7,023 bases of DNA from an uncultured Odoribacter sp. (GTDB lineage Bacteria > Bacteroidota > Bacteroidia > Bacteroidales > Marinifilaceae). Shown here one piece after another: positions 1-5,881 of the stretch. The stretch lies in contig CAMRAP010000090.1 in assembly GCA_947039985.1 (NCBI GenBank), positions 1 through 7,023 of the forward strand. Reading direction: 5' to 3'. Position 1 is the first letter of the stretch. Each line of letters starts with the position of its first letter. The notes below the pieces were generated by a model. That model was given only the letters and a program-made list of their open reading frames with translations. It did no database searches and was not told the DNA's origin. A program made the position numbers and the translations under genes.

Positions 1-578
1 GAACCAATCACATAAAAGGTATCTTCGGGACGACAACACCAGTCACGAATAGCCTCATTGGTGGCATCTTTAAGAGTCATATTCCCCGAAATAACAGGAA
101 CAACGGTGGCACCTAGCATTTTCATGCGCTTTACATTGCTTTGTTGACGCGCTACATCTGTTTTACCCATATAAACAATACATTCCATGCTCATCAATGC
201 GCAAACAGTAGCCGTTGCAACACCATGTTGCCCTGCCCCTGTTTCTGCTATGATTCGTTTTTTACCCAATTTGCGAGCAATCAACACCTGACCGATGGCG
301 TTATTAATCTTGTGTGCACCAGTATGATTTAAATCTTCACGCTTTAGGTATATTTTACATCCATACTCCTCAGATAGTTTGTCAGAAAGATAAAGCGGTG
401 AAGGTCGACCAACATAGTCTTTCAACAACTGCTTGTACTCCTCTTGAAACGCCTCTGTTTCAATTATTTTTAAATAATTCTCTTGAAGATCTCCTACACA
501 ACGATGTAATATTTCTGGAATATACGCTCCTCCAAAATCTCCGTAATAACCTTGTTTATCCACTAAATAGTTTTCCAT
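1..578 (-). CDS. trpB: Tryptophan synthase beta chain, N-terminal half (3' end outside window)
   Basis: TrpB is the PLP enzyme that condenses indole with L-serine to give L-tryptophan, working with TrpA in the cytoplasm. I translated the minus strand from the ATG at 576-578: 192 codons are present before the left edge, about half of the usual roughly 390-400 residues. Diagnostic motifs are GDFGGAYIPE (residues 13-22), the PLP-lysine motif HTGAHKINN (Lys90, equivalent to Salmonella Lys87) and AETGAGQHG with the catalytic Glu112 (Salmonella Glu109). The sequence is typical of the main TrpB1 type and I see no frameshift or missing catalytic residue. The start is well fixed because the family N-terminus begins here. 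No strong Shine-Dalgarno is visible, only an A-rich leader, as is usual in Bacteroidota. It is the first gene after a Trp attenuator, so it probably heads a trp operon continuing off the window; that continuation is inference. Confidence 0.97.
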   Translation of the reverse strand, partial: MENYLVDKQGYYGDFGGAYIPEILHRCVGDLQENYLKIIETEAFQEEYKQLLKDYVGRPSPLYLSDKLSEEYGCKIYLKREDLNHTGAHKINNAIGQVLIARKLGKKRIIAETGAGQHGVATATVCALMSMECIVYMGKTDVARQQSNVKRMKMLGATVVPVISGNMTLKDATNEAIRDWCCRPEDTFYVIG

Positions 579-636
579 AATGCCTTATTTTATCTTATTA
601 TTATTTTATTATACTGTTTGAATCTTGCCTAAAAAC

Positions 637-671
637 AAAAAAAACCTGTCGTAAGAACGACAGGTTTTTTT
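637..671 (-). terminator. Intrinsic terminator of the trp leader (attenuator hairpin)
   Basis: Read on the minus strand, an 8-bp perfect stem CCTGTCGT (664-657) and ACGACAGG (652-645) encloses the tetraloop TCTT (656-653) and is followed by eight Ts (644-637). Seven As (671-665) precede the stem and could extend it by A-U pairs. Because of the flanking A and T tracts it would also look like a terminator on the plus strand, but no plus-strand gene ends here. It sits between the leader peptide stop (695) and the trpB start (578), so minus-strand transcripts must pass it to reach trpB. That position makes it an attenuator rather than an end-of-operon terminator. Confidence 0.9.
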
Positions 672-694
672 AATTATATTACAATCTCTTTGTA

Positions 695-775
695 TTATAC
701 GCATAAACACCATTTCTCACGACTATGAAGTTGTAAGAAGCGCCACCAATACATATTTACTAACACAAATGACAT
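695..775 (-). CDS. trpL: Trp leader peptide (26 aa) with tandem Trp codons
   Basis: A 26-codon ORF runs from the ATG at 775-773 to the TAA at 697-695. Residues 8-14 are MYWWRFL: Trp10 and Trp11 are adjacent TGG codons (748-743), and a third Trp22 is encoded at 712-710. Three Trp in 26 residues, two of them adjacent, is far above normal usage for the rarest amino acid. The ORF is followed by an intrinsic terminator and then trpB, the arrangement of a ribosome-mediated attenuator. An in-frame second ATG at 754-752 would give a 19-residue version that keeps all three Trp, so the exact start is uncertain. The peptide itself probably has no function beyond sensing charged tRNA-Trp through ribosome stalling. 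It is too short for ordinary gene callers. Confidence 0.87.
   Translation of the reverse strand: MSFVLVNMYWWRFLQLHSREKWCLCV
714..739 (-). promoter_or_regulatory. Leader 1:2 hairpin (anti-antiterminator / pause hairpin)
   Basis: On the minus strand, TTCTTAC (739-733) pairs with GTGAGAA (720-714) over 7 bp with one G-U. After an A/C mismatch, ACT (731-729) pairs with AGT (724-722), closing a TCAT tetraloop (728-725). The hairpin starts four bases after the second Trp codon of the leader peptide, in the position expected for a 1:2 hairpin. Its 5' arm TTCTTAC is an exact copy of 657-651 in the terminator, so both copies compete for the same partner strand. Confidence 0.75.
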
Positions 776-800
776 ATTTATCTTTTTATAATTTATCTAA

Positions 801-827
801 ACGGGTCTTAGTTCGCCTAAAACCGGT
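801..827. repeat. Imperfect inverted repeat upstream of the trp leader
   Basis: TTAG (808-811) and CTAA (817-820) flank a five-base centre. After a C/A mismatch GGT (804-806) pairs with ACC (822-824), and AC (801-802) with GT (826-827) beyond a G/G mismatch. It sits just downstream of the candidate trp -7 box, close to the presumed transcription start. It could be an operator or a 5' RNA hairpin, or it could be chance; the dyad is real but its function is unknown. Confidence 0.35.
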
Positions 828-828
828 C

Positions 829-859
829 GCAATGTACATACTTTTTCTAAATCTACAAA
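829..859 (-). promoter_or_regulatory. Candidate trp promoter (weak match)
   Basis: On the minus strand, TTTG at 859-856 fits the Bacteroidota -33 element. After a 19-base spacer comes TACATTG at 836-830, an imperfect version of the -7 consensus TAnnTTTG (one T short). This would place transcription start near 820-825, about 50 bases before the leader peptide. No perfect TAnnTTTG occurs on this strand between the leader peptide and rseC, so a promoter must be non-consensus. This is the best-spaced candidate, but evidence is weak. Confidence 0.3.
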
Positions 860-1240
860 ATATGGGGATAAATATTTTAGCTAATTTTAAATAGTCAAAT
901 TGCTAACCAATACTAGTGATAAGATTGACACAAAGTAGATAACAATTTCGGCGATGAAAGCACTACTTCTTGATCATCTATACCTGAAAAGGTAGTTTCA
1001 CTAAAACTATAATTTAAAATTGACCACCTACTTTTGTACTCCAAAAAGAGTTCTTGTTCAATAGTTTAAAAGAGAGACCTGTTTTATCTCTATAATTTCT
1101 AAAAGAGCTTAAACCTATTGAGTAGATATACATCAATGGAGAAACAAATACCAATTTCATATATTTCACACGTCCTTACTTCTAAATTCTTTTTTAAAAC
1201 GCCTAGCTTATTTAGAAACTATCTTAATTACATCCCTCTC
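860..1240. other. AT-rich intergenic spacer with no supported gene
   Basis: Between the candidate trp promoter and the rseC promoter I find no ORF with recognisable protein character on either strand, no tRNA-like fold and no rho-independent terminator. Short elements seen are a 6-bp dyad TAGTTT/AAACTA at 993-1009, a 5-bp dyad AGAGA/TCTCT at 1071-1091, an isolated TACTTTTG (-7-like) at 1029-1036 without a -33 partner, and a 40-codon ORF at 1136-1258 of unremarkable composition. The stretch is long for a gap in a compact operon setting and may be the eroded remains of something, but nothing identifies it. Confidence 0.6.
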
Positions 1241-1269
1241 TTGCTTTTAACCTTTTAATGTTATCTTTG
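1241..1269 (+). promoter_or_regulatory. Bacteroidota-type promoter of the rseC-rnf operon
   Basis: TATCTTTG at 1262-1269 is a perfect match to the Bacteroidota housekeeping -7 consensus TAnnTTTG. TTG at 1241-1243, 18 bases upstream, matches the core of the -33 element. Transcription would start near 1275, giving a leader of only about 15-20 bases before the rseC ATG at 1293. Nothing else upstream of rnf has both elements, so this probably drives all seven genes. Confidence 0.75.
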
Positions 1270-1292
1270 TATCTGTTTTTCCAGCAGATTTT

Positions 1293-1733
1293 ATGACAAC
1301 AAAAGAAAGAGTACAGCACGAAGGAATTGTAAAAAGTTTATCAACACAATCGTTAGAGGTGCTGATAGATAATCATTCTGCTTGCTCTGGGTGTCATGCT
1401 AAAGGAATGTGTGGAATGGGTGATATGAAACAAAAAATCATTTCGGTGCACTATTCAAAAAACAATATTCAAGTTGACGATAAAGTAATGATATATGCCA
1501 GCTTGAATAATGCTTTTTTTTCAGTCTTAGTTGCGTACATAATCCCTTCGATACTGATCCTTTTCGCTATCTTTCTTTTCAATAAGTTAGGAGGGAGTGA
1601 ATTAATTGCTGCTATTTTTAGCTTGGTTTTGATTGCTAGTTATTTCTTTATAATATACCTATTCAGAAATAAAATTGGTCGAAAAATTACATTTACAGTA
1701 GAAAAAATTGAAGATTATACAAATATAGAATAA
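1293..1733 (+). CDS. rseC: RseC/MucC-family membrane protein (SoxR-reducing system RseC)
   Basis: 146 residues, in line with the RseC/MucC family. The N-terminal soluble part carries CxxCxxxxxC (Cys31, Cys34, Cys40; CSGCHAKGMCG), the same spacing as E. coli RseC (CSSCASRAGCG) and probably a metal or redox site. Two hydrophobic segments follow at about 74-96 and 104-125, which form the usual RseC membrane hairpin. In E. coli RseC is linked to sigma-E regulation and, with the Rsx (Rnf) proteins, to reduction of the SoxR Fe-S cluster. In Bacteroidota the family heads the rnf operon, so a role in assembly or redox state of Rnf is a reasonable inference. The ATG at 1293 lies about 18 bases after the presumed transcription start with no clear Shine-Dalgarno. 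Its stop overlaps the rnfB start by one base (TAATG), so the two are translationally coupled. Confidence 0.92.
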   Translation: MTTKERVQHEGIVKSLSTQSLEVLIDNHSACSGCHAKGMCGMGDMKQKIISVHYSKNNIQVDDKVMIYASLNNAFFSVLVAYIIPSILILFAIFLFNKLGGSELIAAIFSLVLIASYFFIIYLFRNKIGRKITFTVEKIEDYTNIE

Positions 1734-2902
1734 TGAGTACTATTATTATTACAATCATTTCATTGTGCGCAATCGGTGTAGTATCGGCTGTGATACTTTA
1801 TTTTGTGGCACAAAAATTTAAAGTGGAAGAAGACCCTCGCATAGACGTTGTAGACGGACTACTCCCAAGTGTAAACTGTGGAGGCTGTGGCTATCCTGGC
1901 TGTCGAAGTTTGGCAGAAGCAGCTGTAAAATCTGACACACTGGATGGAATCTATTGTCCAGTAGGAGGTGCCGATACCATGAATAAGATTGCTGAGGCAC
2001 TAGGTCGTGAAATAAAAGTAGAAGCACCAAAAATTGCAGTTGTCAAATGCAATGGTAACTGCGATAATCGTCCACGTACCAGCCAATATGATGGCGCACG
2101 TTCATGCGCCATTCAACATTCACTTTATATTGGTGATACCGCTTGTGCGTATGGATGTCTTGGTTGCGGAGATTGTGTTACTGCTTGTACCTTTGACGCT
2201 ATTGATATGGATATCACCACAGGATTACCCGTAGTAAACGAAAAATGTGTGGCTTGTGGAGCTTGCGTGAAAGCTTGTCCTCGTAGCATCATTGAACTAC
2301 GCAAAAAAGGTCCCAAAGATCGCCGTATCTTTGTTTCTTGCGTAAATAAAGACAAAGGCGGAGTAGCTCGAAAAAGTTGCAAAGTAGCTTGTATTGGATG
2401 TGGGAAATGTGTCAAAGAATGCCCATTTGAAGCGATTACACTTGAAAATAATTTGGCTTATATCGACTTTGAAAAATGTCGTTTATGCCGTAAATGTGTC
2501 GCAGCATGCCCTACGAATGCTATTCAAGAGGTGAATTTCCCAGCCCGAAAAGTGGAAGTGAATATGCCCAAACCAACACCTACACCAAAAACAGTGGAAA
2601 AAACTACAGAAGTTGCTATTGAAACACCCAAAGTGGAGTTAGATATAAAAATGACACGAGTGGAAGAACCTGTAGAAGTTGTTGTTGAAACCCCACAAGT
2701 TTCAACAATTGAGGAGAAACAAGTCGAAACTGTTCAAGTAACTGAAATCGAAACTGTACCAAGTTTTCAGGCAGAAGAGCAACAAGCTGATGCCATAAAA
2801 ACAGAAGAGATTCAAGCTGAGTTAGCAAAAATAACTGAAGCGCTAAGAGAAGAGAATCCTGAGCTTAAAACTCAAGAAGAGGTAAAAACAATAAATAATT
2901 AA
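1733..2902 (+). CDS. rnfB: Rnf complex subunit RnfB, multi-cluster ferredoxin, with long C-terminal tail
   Basis: RnfB is the Fe-S subunit that exchanges electrons with soluble ferredoxin. Seen in order: an N-terminal membrane anchor (about 3-26), the RnfB-type [4Fe-4S] motif with Cys49, Cys52, Cys57 and Cys75 (CGGCGYPGC), then four CxxCxxCxxxC ferredoxin motifs beginning at Cys142, Cys172, Cys220 and Cys249. Further cysteines (106, 110, 125, 138, 203, 216) lie between them. The core ends near residue 270. Residues about 277-389 form a Cys-free tail rich in Glu, Val, Thr, Pro and Lys, with loose repeats such as VAIETPKVEL and VVVETPQVST; it ends in a stretch that could be helical. This makes the protein longer than the roughly 290-330 residues I expect for relatives. 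The tail stays in frame to a single stop with no sign of frameshift. The gene is coupled to rseC by TAATG and is 11 bases ahead of rnfC. Confidence 0.97.
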   Translation: MSTIIITIISLCAIGVVSAVILYFVAQKFKVEEDPRIDVVDGLLPSVNCGGCGYPGCRSLAEAAVKSDTLDGIYCPVGGADTMNKIAEALGREIKVEAPKIAVVKCNGNCDNRPRTSQYDGARSCAIQHSLYIGDTACAYGCLGCGDCVTACTFDAIDMDITTGLPVVNEKCVACGACVKACPRSIIELRKKGPKDRRIFVSCVNKDKGGVARKSCKVACIGCGKCVKECPFEAITLENNLAYIDFEKCRLCRKCVAACPTNAIQEVNFPARKVEVNMPKPTPTPKTVEKTTEVAIETPKVELDIKMTRVEEPVEVVVETPQVSTIEEKQVETVQVTEIETVPSFQAEEQQADAIKTEEIQAELAKITEALREENPELKTQEEVKTINN

Positions 2903-2913
2903 ATTTATACGCT

Positions 2914-4242
2914 GTGTTAAAGACATTCAAACTCGGTGGGATTCACCCACGTGAAAATAAATTATCAGCAGGCGAGAAAATTAAAGCATTACCTATTCCT
3001 GAACAGGTAGTCATCCCGCTTAGCCAACACATCGGAGCTCCAGCAACCCCTGTTGTTCAAAAAGGAGATACAGTAAAAACAGGTCAACTTATTGCTCAAG
3101 CTGCTGGATTTGTATCTGCAAACATTCACAGTTCAGTGTCTGGAACCGTTACAGCCATTGATTATGTCACCGATGCAAGCGGCTTATCAAAGCTAGCTAT
3201 CACCATCAAAGTTGAAGAGGATGAATGGATACCTGAAATTGACAAAAACAATAAATTTCTACCTAATATAACTCTATCGAAAGAAGAGATTATTAAAGCG
3301 ATTGCGAATGCTGGTATTGTCGGTATGGGTGGGGCAACATTCCCAACTCAAGTTAAATTAACACCTCCTCCAGGTAATAAAGCAGAATTTTTAATTATAA
3401 ATGGAGTAGAGTGCGAACCTTATTTAACCTCTGACCATCAAGTTATGCTTGAAAAGGCAGAAGAAATTATTGTTGGTATACAAAGTCTAATGAAAGCGAT
3501 TGATGCAAAAAAAGCAATCATTGGTATTGAAAATAATAAAGAGGATGCTATAGAGCACTTTCAACAAATAGCAAACAGAGTATTAGGAATTGAAATATGC
3601 CCTCTAAAAATACAGTATCCACAAGGAGGTGAAAAACAATTGATCCAAGCAACAATAGGTCGATCTGTTGCCTCAGGAGCCCTCCCTATTTCTGTTGGTG
3701 CCGTTGTTCAAAATATTGGAACTGCATTTGCCGTATATGAGGCTGTTATGAAACATAAACCTCTCTTTGAACGCGTTGTAACAGTTACTGGCAAGTCTGT
3801 AAAAAGTCCAGGGAACTACCTTTGTCGTATTGGAACACCAATATCCCAATTGATTGCTGCGGCTGGTGGACTACCAGACGATACAAGCAAAGTGATTGGA
3901 GGAGGACCTATGATGGGACGTTCAATGATAAATATTGATTCACCTATAACAAAAGGAACAAGTGGAGTTCTGATAATCAATGAAAAAGAGGCTGCACGTA
4001 AAACTGCACGCAATTGCATCCGTTGCGGGAAATGTGTATCTGTTTGTACGATGGGATTAGAGCCATACTTACTAGAAAAATTGGCGGTAACAAATATGCT
4101 AGAAAGCTTAGAAATAGAAAAAGTAATGGACTGTATTGAGTGTGGATCATGTAGCTATACCTGCCCTGCTGCTCGTCCCCTACTTGATTATATCCGCTTA
4201 GGTAAAGGGCGTACTGCTACAATGATTAGAAATAGAAAATAA
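2914..4242 (+). CDS. rnfC: Rnf complex subunit RnfC, NADH-binding flavoprotein
   Basis: RnfC is the peripheral subunit that binds NAD(H) and FMN, related to NuoF of complex I. In 442 residues one sees the characteristic start MLKTFKLGGIHP, a barrel-sandwich (biotinyl-like) region at about 30-100, the glycine-rich nucleotide/FMN segment GIVGMGGATFPTQVKL (134-149), NGVECEPYLTSDH (163-175) and two C-terminal [4Fe-4S] motifs, Cys368/371/374/378 and Cys407/410/413/417. It ends soon after the second motif and lacks the long Ala/Lys-rich C-terminal extension of enterobacterial RnfC. The start is GTG at 2914, not ATG; the family N-terminus begins exactly here and no upstream in-frame start fits. It lies 11 bases after rnfB and 12 before rnfD, ending in tandem stops TAATAA. 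Confidence 0.97.
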   Translation: MLKTFKLGGIHPRENKLSAGEKIKALPIPEQVVIPLSQHIGAPATPVVQKGDTVKTGQLIAQAAGFVSANIHSSVSGTVTAIDYVTDASGLSKLAITIKVEEDEWIPEIDKNNKFLPNITLSKEEIIKAIANAGIVGMGGATFPTQVKLTPPPGNKAEFLIINGVECEPYLTSDHQVMLEKAEEIIVGIQSLMKAIDAKKAIIGIENNKEDAIEHFQQIANRVLGIEICPLKIQYPQGGEKQLIQATIGRSVASGALPISVGAVVQNIGTAFAVYEAVMKHKPLFERVVTVTGKSVKSPGNYLCRIGTPISQLIAAAGGLPDDTSKVIGGGPMMGRSMINIDSPITKGTSGVLIINEKEAARKTARNCIRCGKCVSVCTMGLEPYLLEKLAVTNMLESLEIEKVMDCIECGSCSYTCPAARPLLDYIRLGKGRTATMIRNRK

Positions 4243-4254
4243 TAACAAAAGAAT

Positions 4255-5241
4255 ATGAACAAACTATTTATATCTCCATCTCCACATATTCACAGTGGCG
4301 ATTCCATTGAAAAAAATATGTATGGAGTACTTATTGCACTTATCCCAGCATTACTATGTTCGATATTGCTTTTCGGTATAGGGGCAATTATTGTAAGCTT
4401 AACAGCTGTACTATCTTGCCTATTTTTTGAATATATGATTCAAACATTTTTACTAAAAAAACGAGCAAGTATCTTTGACGGATCTGCCATCATTACAGGT
4501 CTACTATTAGCATTCAATGTCCCCTCCAATCTTCCTGTTTGGATTATTATCATTGGCGCTCTAGTTGCTATTGGAATTGGAAAGATGAGCTTTGGAGGAC
4601 TAGGATGTAATATCTTTAACCCTGCCTTAGTTGGACGTGTATTTTTATTAATCTCATTCCCTGTACAAATGACTACTTGGCCATTAGTAGAAGGAATCTC
4701 CACTGCATACATAGATGCACAAACTGGGGCAACTCCACTAGCCCTATTAAAAGAAGCACTACACACAGGACAATCAGTCAGCGATTTCTTAACTTCCGAA
4801 ACATTTATAGGCTATCGAAGTATGCTACTGGGTAATATTGGGGGTAGTCTTGGAGAAGGGTCAGCCATTGCCATATTGATTGGCTTCTGCTATATGTTAT
4901 TCCGAAAAATCATCACTTGGCATATCCCCGTAAGCATTTTTGCAACAGTAATAGTATTTGCTGGTATACTACACCTGAGTAACCCAGACCAGTTTGTTGA
5001 TCCCTTTTTCCACCTTCTATCAGGAGGAATGATGCTAGGAGCGATCTTCATGGCAACTGATTATGTCACCTCACCAATGAGTCAAAAAGGAATGATCATC
5101 TTTGGAGTGGGTATAGGAATCCTAACCGTTGTAATACGTGTATTTGGTGCTTACCCAGAAGGTATGTCTTTTGCTATACTAATTATGAATGCATTCACTC
5201 CATTAATCAATAGATATTGTAAACCGACAAGATTTGCATAA
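4255..5241 (+). CDS. rnfD: Rnf complex subunit RnfD, flavinylated integral membrane protein
   Basis: RnfD is a polytopic inner-membrane subunit, homologous to NqrB, that carries covalent FMN and is part of the ion-translocating core. The 328-residue product has the usual length, many hydrophobic segments, and the signatures SPSPHIHSG near the N-terminus and GGLGCNIFNPALVGR (114-128). The flavinylation motif is TGAT at 157-160, where Thr160 is the expected FMN-phosphoester site by analogy with Thr187 of the RnfD SGAT motif. A late conserved segment ATDYVTSPMSQKG (267-279) is also typical. Covalent flavin attachment needs an ApbE flavin transferase; no apbE is in the window. The gene lies in the operon between rnfC (12-base gap) and rnfG (11-base gap), with an A-rich leader and no strong ribosome binding site. 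Confidence 0.97.
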   Translation: MNKLFISPSPHIHSGDSIEKNMYGVLIALIPALLCSILLFGIGAIIVSLTAVLSCLFFEYMIQTFLLKKRASIFDGSAIITGLLLAFNVPSNLPVWIIIIGALVAIGIGKMSFGGLGCNIFNPALVGRVFLLISFPVQMTTWPLVEGISTAYIDAQTGATPLALLKEALHTGQSVSDFLTSETFIGYRSMLLGNIGGSLGEGSAIAILIGFCYMLFRKIITWHIPVSIFATVIVFAGILHLSNPDQFVDPFFHLLSGGMMLGAIFMATDYVTSPMSQKGMIIFGVGIGILTVVIRVFGAYPEGMSFAILIMNAFTPLINRYCKPTRFA

Positions 5242-5252
5242 ATAAAACAACT

Positions 5253-5867
5253 ATGGAAAAGAAATTAGAGTCTAACTTTATAAATATGGTGATGGTTTTA
5301 TTTGCTGTCACCCTGATTGCTTCTGCAGCAGTGGGATATGTATATACACTTACAGCAGAACCTATTGCCAATGCAAAAAAAGCAAAGCAAGAGAATGCTA
5401 TCCGCCTAGTGATTCCAGGAGAATTTGATAATACACCTAGTGCTGACGTTTGGAAAATAGAAACTACTGATGGAAATGAGTTGGAATTTTATCCAGCAAA
5501 AAAAGATGGTGAATTAGTAGGAACTGCCGTAAAAACATATACCAATAAAGGATTCAGTGGGTATATATCCATTATGGTTGGATTTAAGCCAGATGGTAGT
5601 ATTTCTAACTATTCCGTATTAGAACACAAAGAGACTCCAGGTTTAGGAAGCAAGATGGATCTATGGTTTACCAAAGATGGACGAGGAAATATCATTGGAA
5701 AAATACCGGGAATAGCAGGATTGAAAGTATCCAAAGATGGTGGAGAAGTTGATGCAATAACGGCTGCAACAATCTCTTCAAGAGCATTTTTAGATGCAGT
5801 TAATCGCGCCTCTGCAGGACTATCAGATTCTGATAGCTATTCAGGTGCAACAGAACAAAGTAATTAA
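5253..5867 (+). CDS. rnfG: Rnf complex subunit RnfG, flavinylated periplasm-facing subunit
   Basis: RnfG (NqrC homologue, FMN-binding domain family) is anchored by one N-terminal helix (about 11-32) with an extracytoplasmic domain that carries covalent FMN. In its 204 residues the domain shows GFSGYISIMVG (100-110), EHKETPGLGSK (124-134) and the flavinylation site DAITAATISS (167-176), where Thr173 is the expected attachment residue. This site reads TAAT rather than the common SGAT, a tolerated variation in the family as far as I know. The last 15 residues are Ser/Asp-rich and contain a second candidate motif, DSYSGATEQS (194-203), with Thr200 in the attachment position. The gene sits 11 bases after rnfD and 14 before rnfE, the usual D-G-E order. 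Confidence 0.96.
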   Translation: MEKKLESNFINMVMVLFAVTLIASAAVGYVYTLTAEPIANAKKAKQENAIRLVIPGEFDNTPSADVWKIETTDGNELEFYPAKKDGELVGTAVKTYTNKGFSGYISIMVGFKPDGSISNYSVLEHKETPGLGSKMDLWFTKDGRGNIIGKIPGIAGLKVSKDGGEVDAITAATISSRAFLDAVNRASAGLSDSDSYSGATEQSN

Positions 5868-5881
5868 AAAATTTAAAGCAT

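Larger units (their letters stand above)
637..748 (-). promoter_or_regulatory. Tryptophan transcription attenuator: alternative RNA structures
   Basis: Three RNA pairings can be drawn on the minus strand. (a) The terminator, 664-657 with 652-645. (b) An antiterminator: GTCGTGAGAA (723-714) pairs with TTCTTACGAC (657-648) over 10 contiguous base pairs including one G-U, which uses up the terminator loop and most of its 3' arm. (c) A hairpin at 739-714 that hides the same 723-714 strand. Structures (a) and (b) exclude each other, as do (b) and (c). Tandem Trp codons at 748-743 lie just upstream of the 5' arm of (c). A ribosome starved there would cover that arm, free the antiterminator strand and allow read-through to trpB. 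With ample Trp, (c) forms and the terminator stops transcription. The pairings are seen in the sequence; the regulatory logic follows from established ribosome-mediated attenuation such as the E. coli trp leader and has not been tested here. Confidence 0.85.

Noticed and set aside
141..580. Two plus-strand ORFs of 63 and 88 codons (141-332 and 314-580)
   Set aside because: They lie antisense to trpB, whose minus-strand translation has the full PLP and catalytic motifs; these are shadows.
637..671. Hairpin with A and T tracts as a plus-strand or convergent terminator
   Set aside because: No plus-strand gene ends here; its place between the Trp-rich leader ORF and trpB makes it an attenuator on the minus strand.
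680..694. TACAA/TTGTA hairpin on the minus strand after the leader stop
   Set aside because: Five A/U-rich pairs only; it may form transiently but I see no role for it in the switch.
954..995. Plus-strand 13-codon ORF starting MKALLLDHLY
   Set aside because: Short, no Trp or other regulatory codon run, no terminator after it, and not positioned ahead of a gene.
1029..1036. TACTTTTG, a perfect TAnnTTTG -7 box on the plus strand
   Set aside because: No TTTG or TTG at 17-23 bases upstream and no gene or hairpin closely downstream; 1241-1269 is a better promoter.
1071..1091. AGAGA/TCTCT dyad as a terminator
   Set aside because: Only five pairs with an 11-base loop and no following T run.
1136..1258. 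Plus-strand 40-codon ORF starting MEKQIPISYI
   Set aside because: No ribosome binding site or promoter of its own, runs into the -33/-7 region of the rnf promoter, and resembles no family I know; AT-rich chance ORF is likelier.
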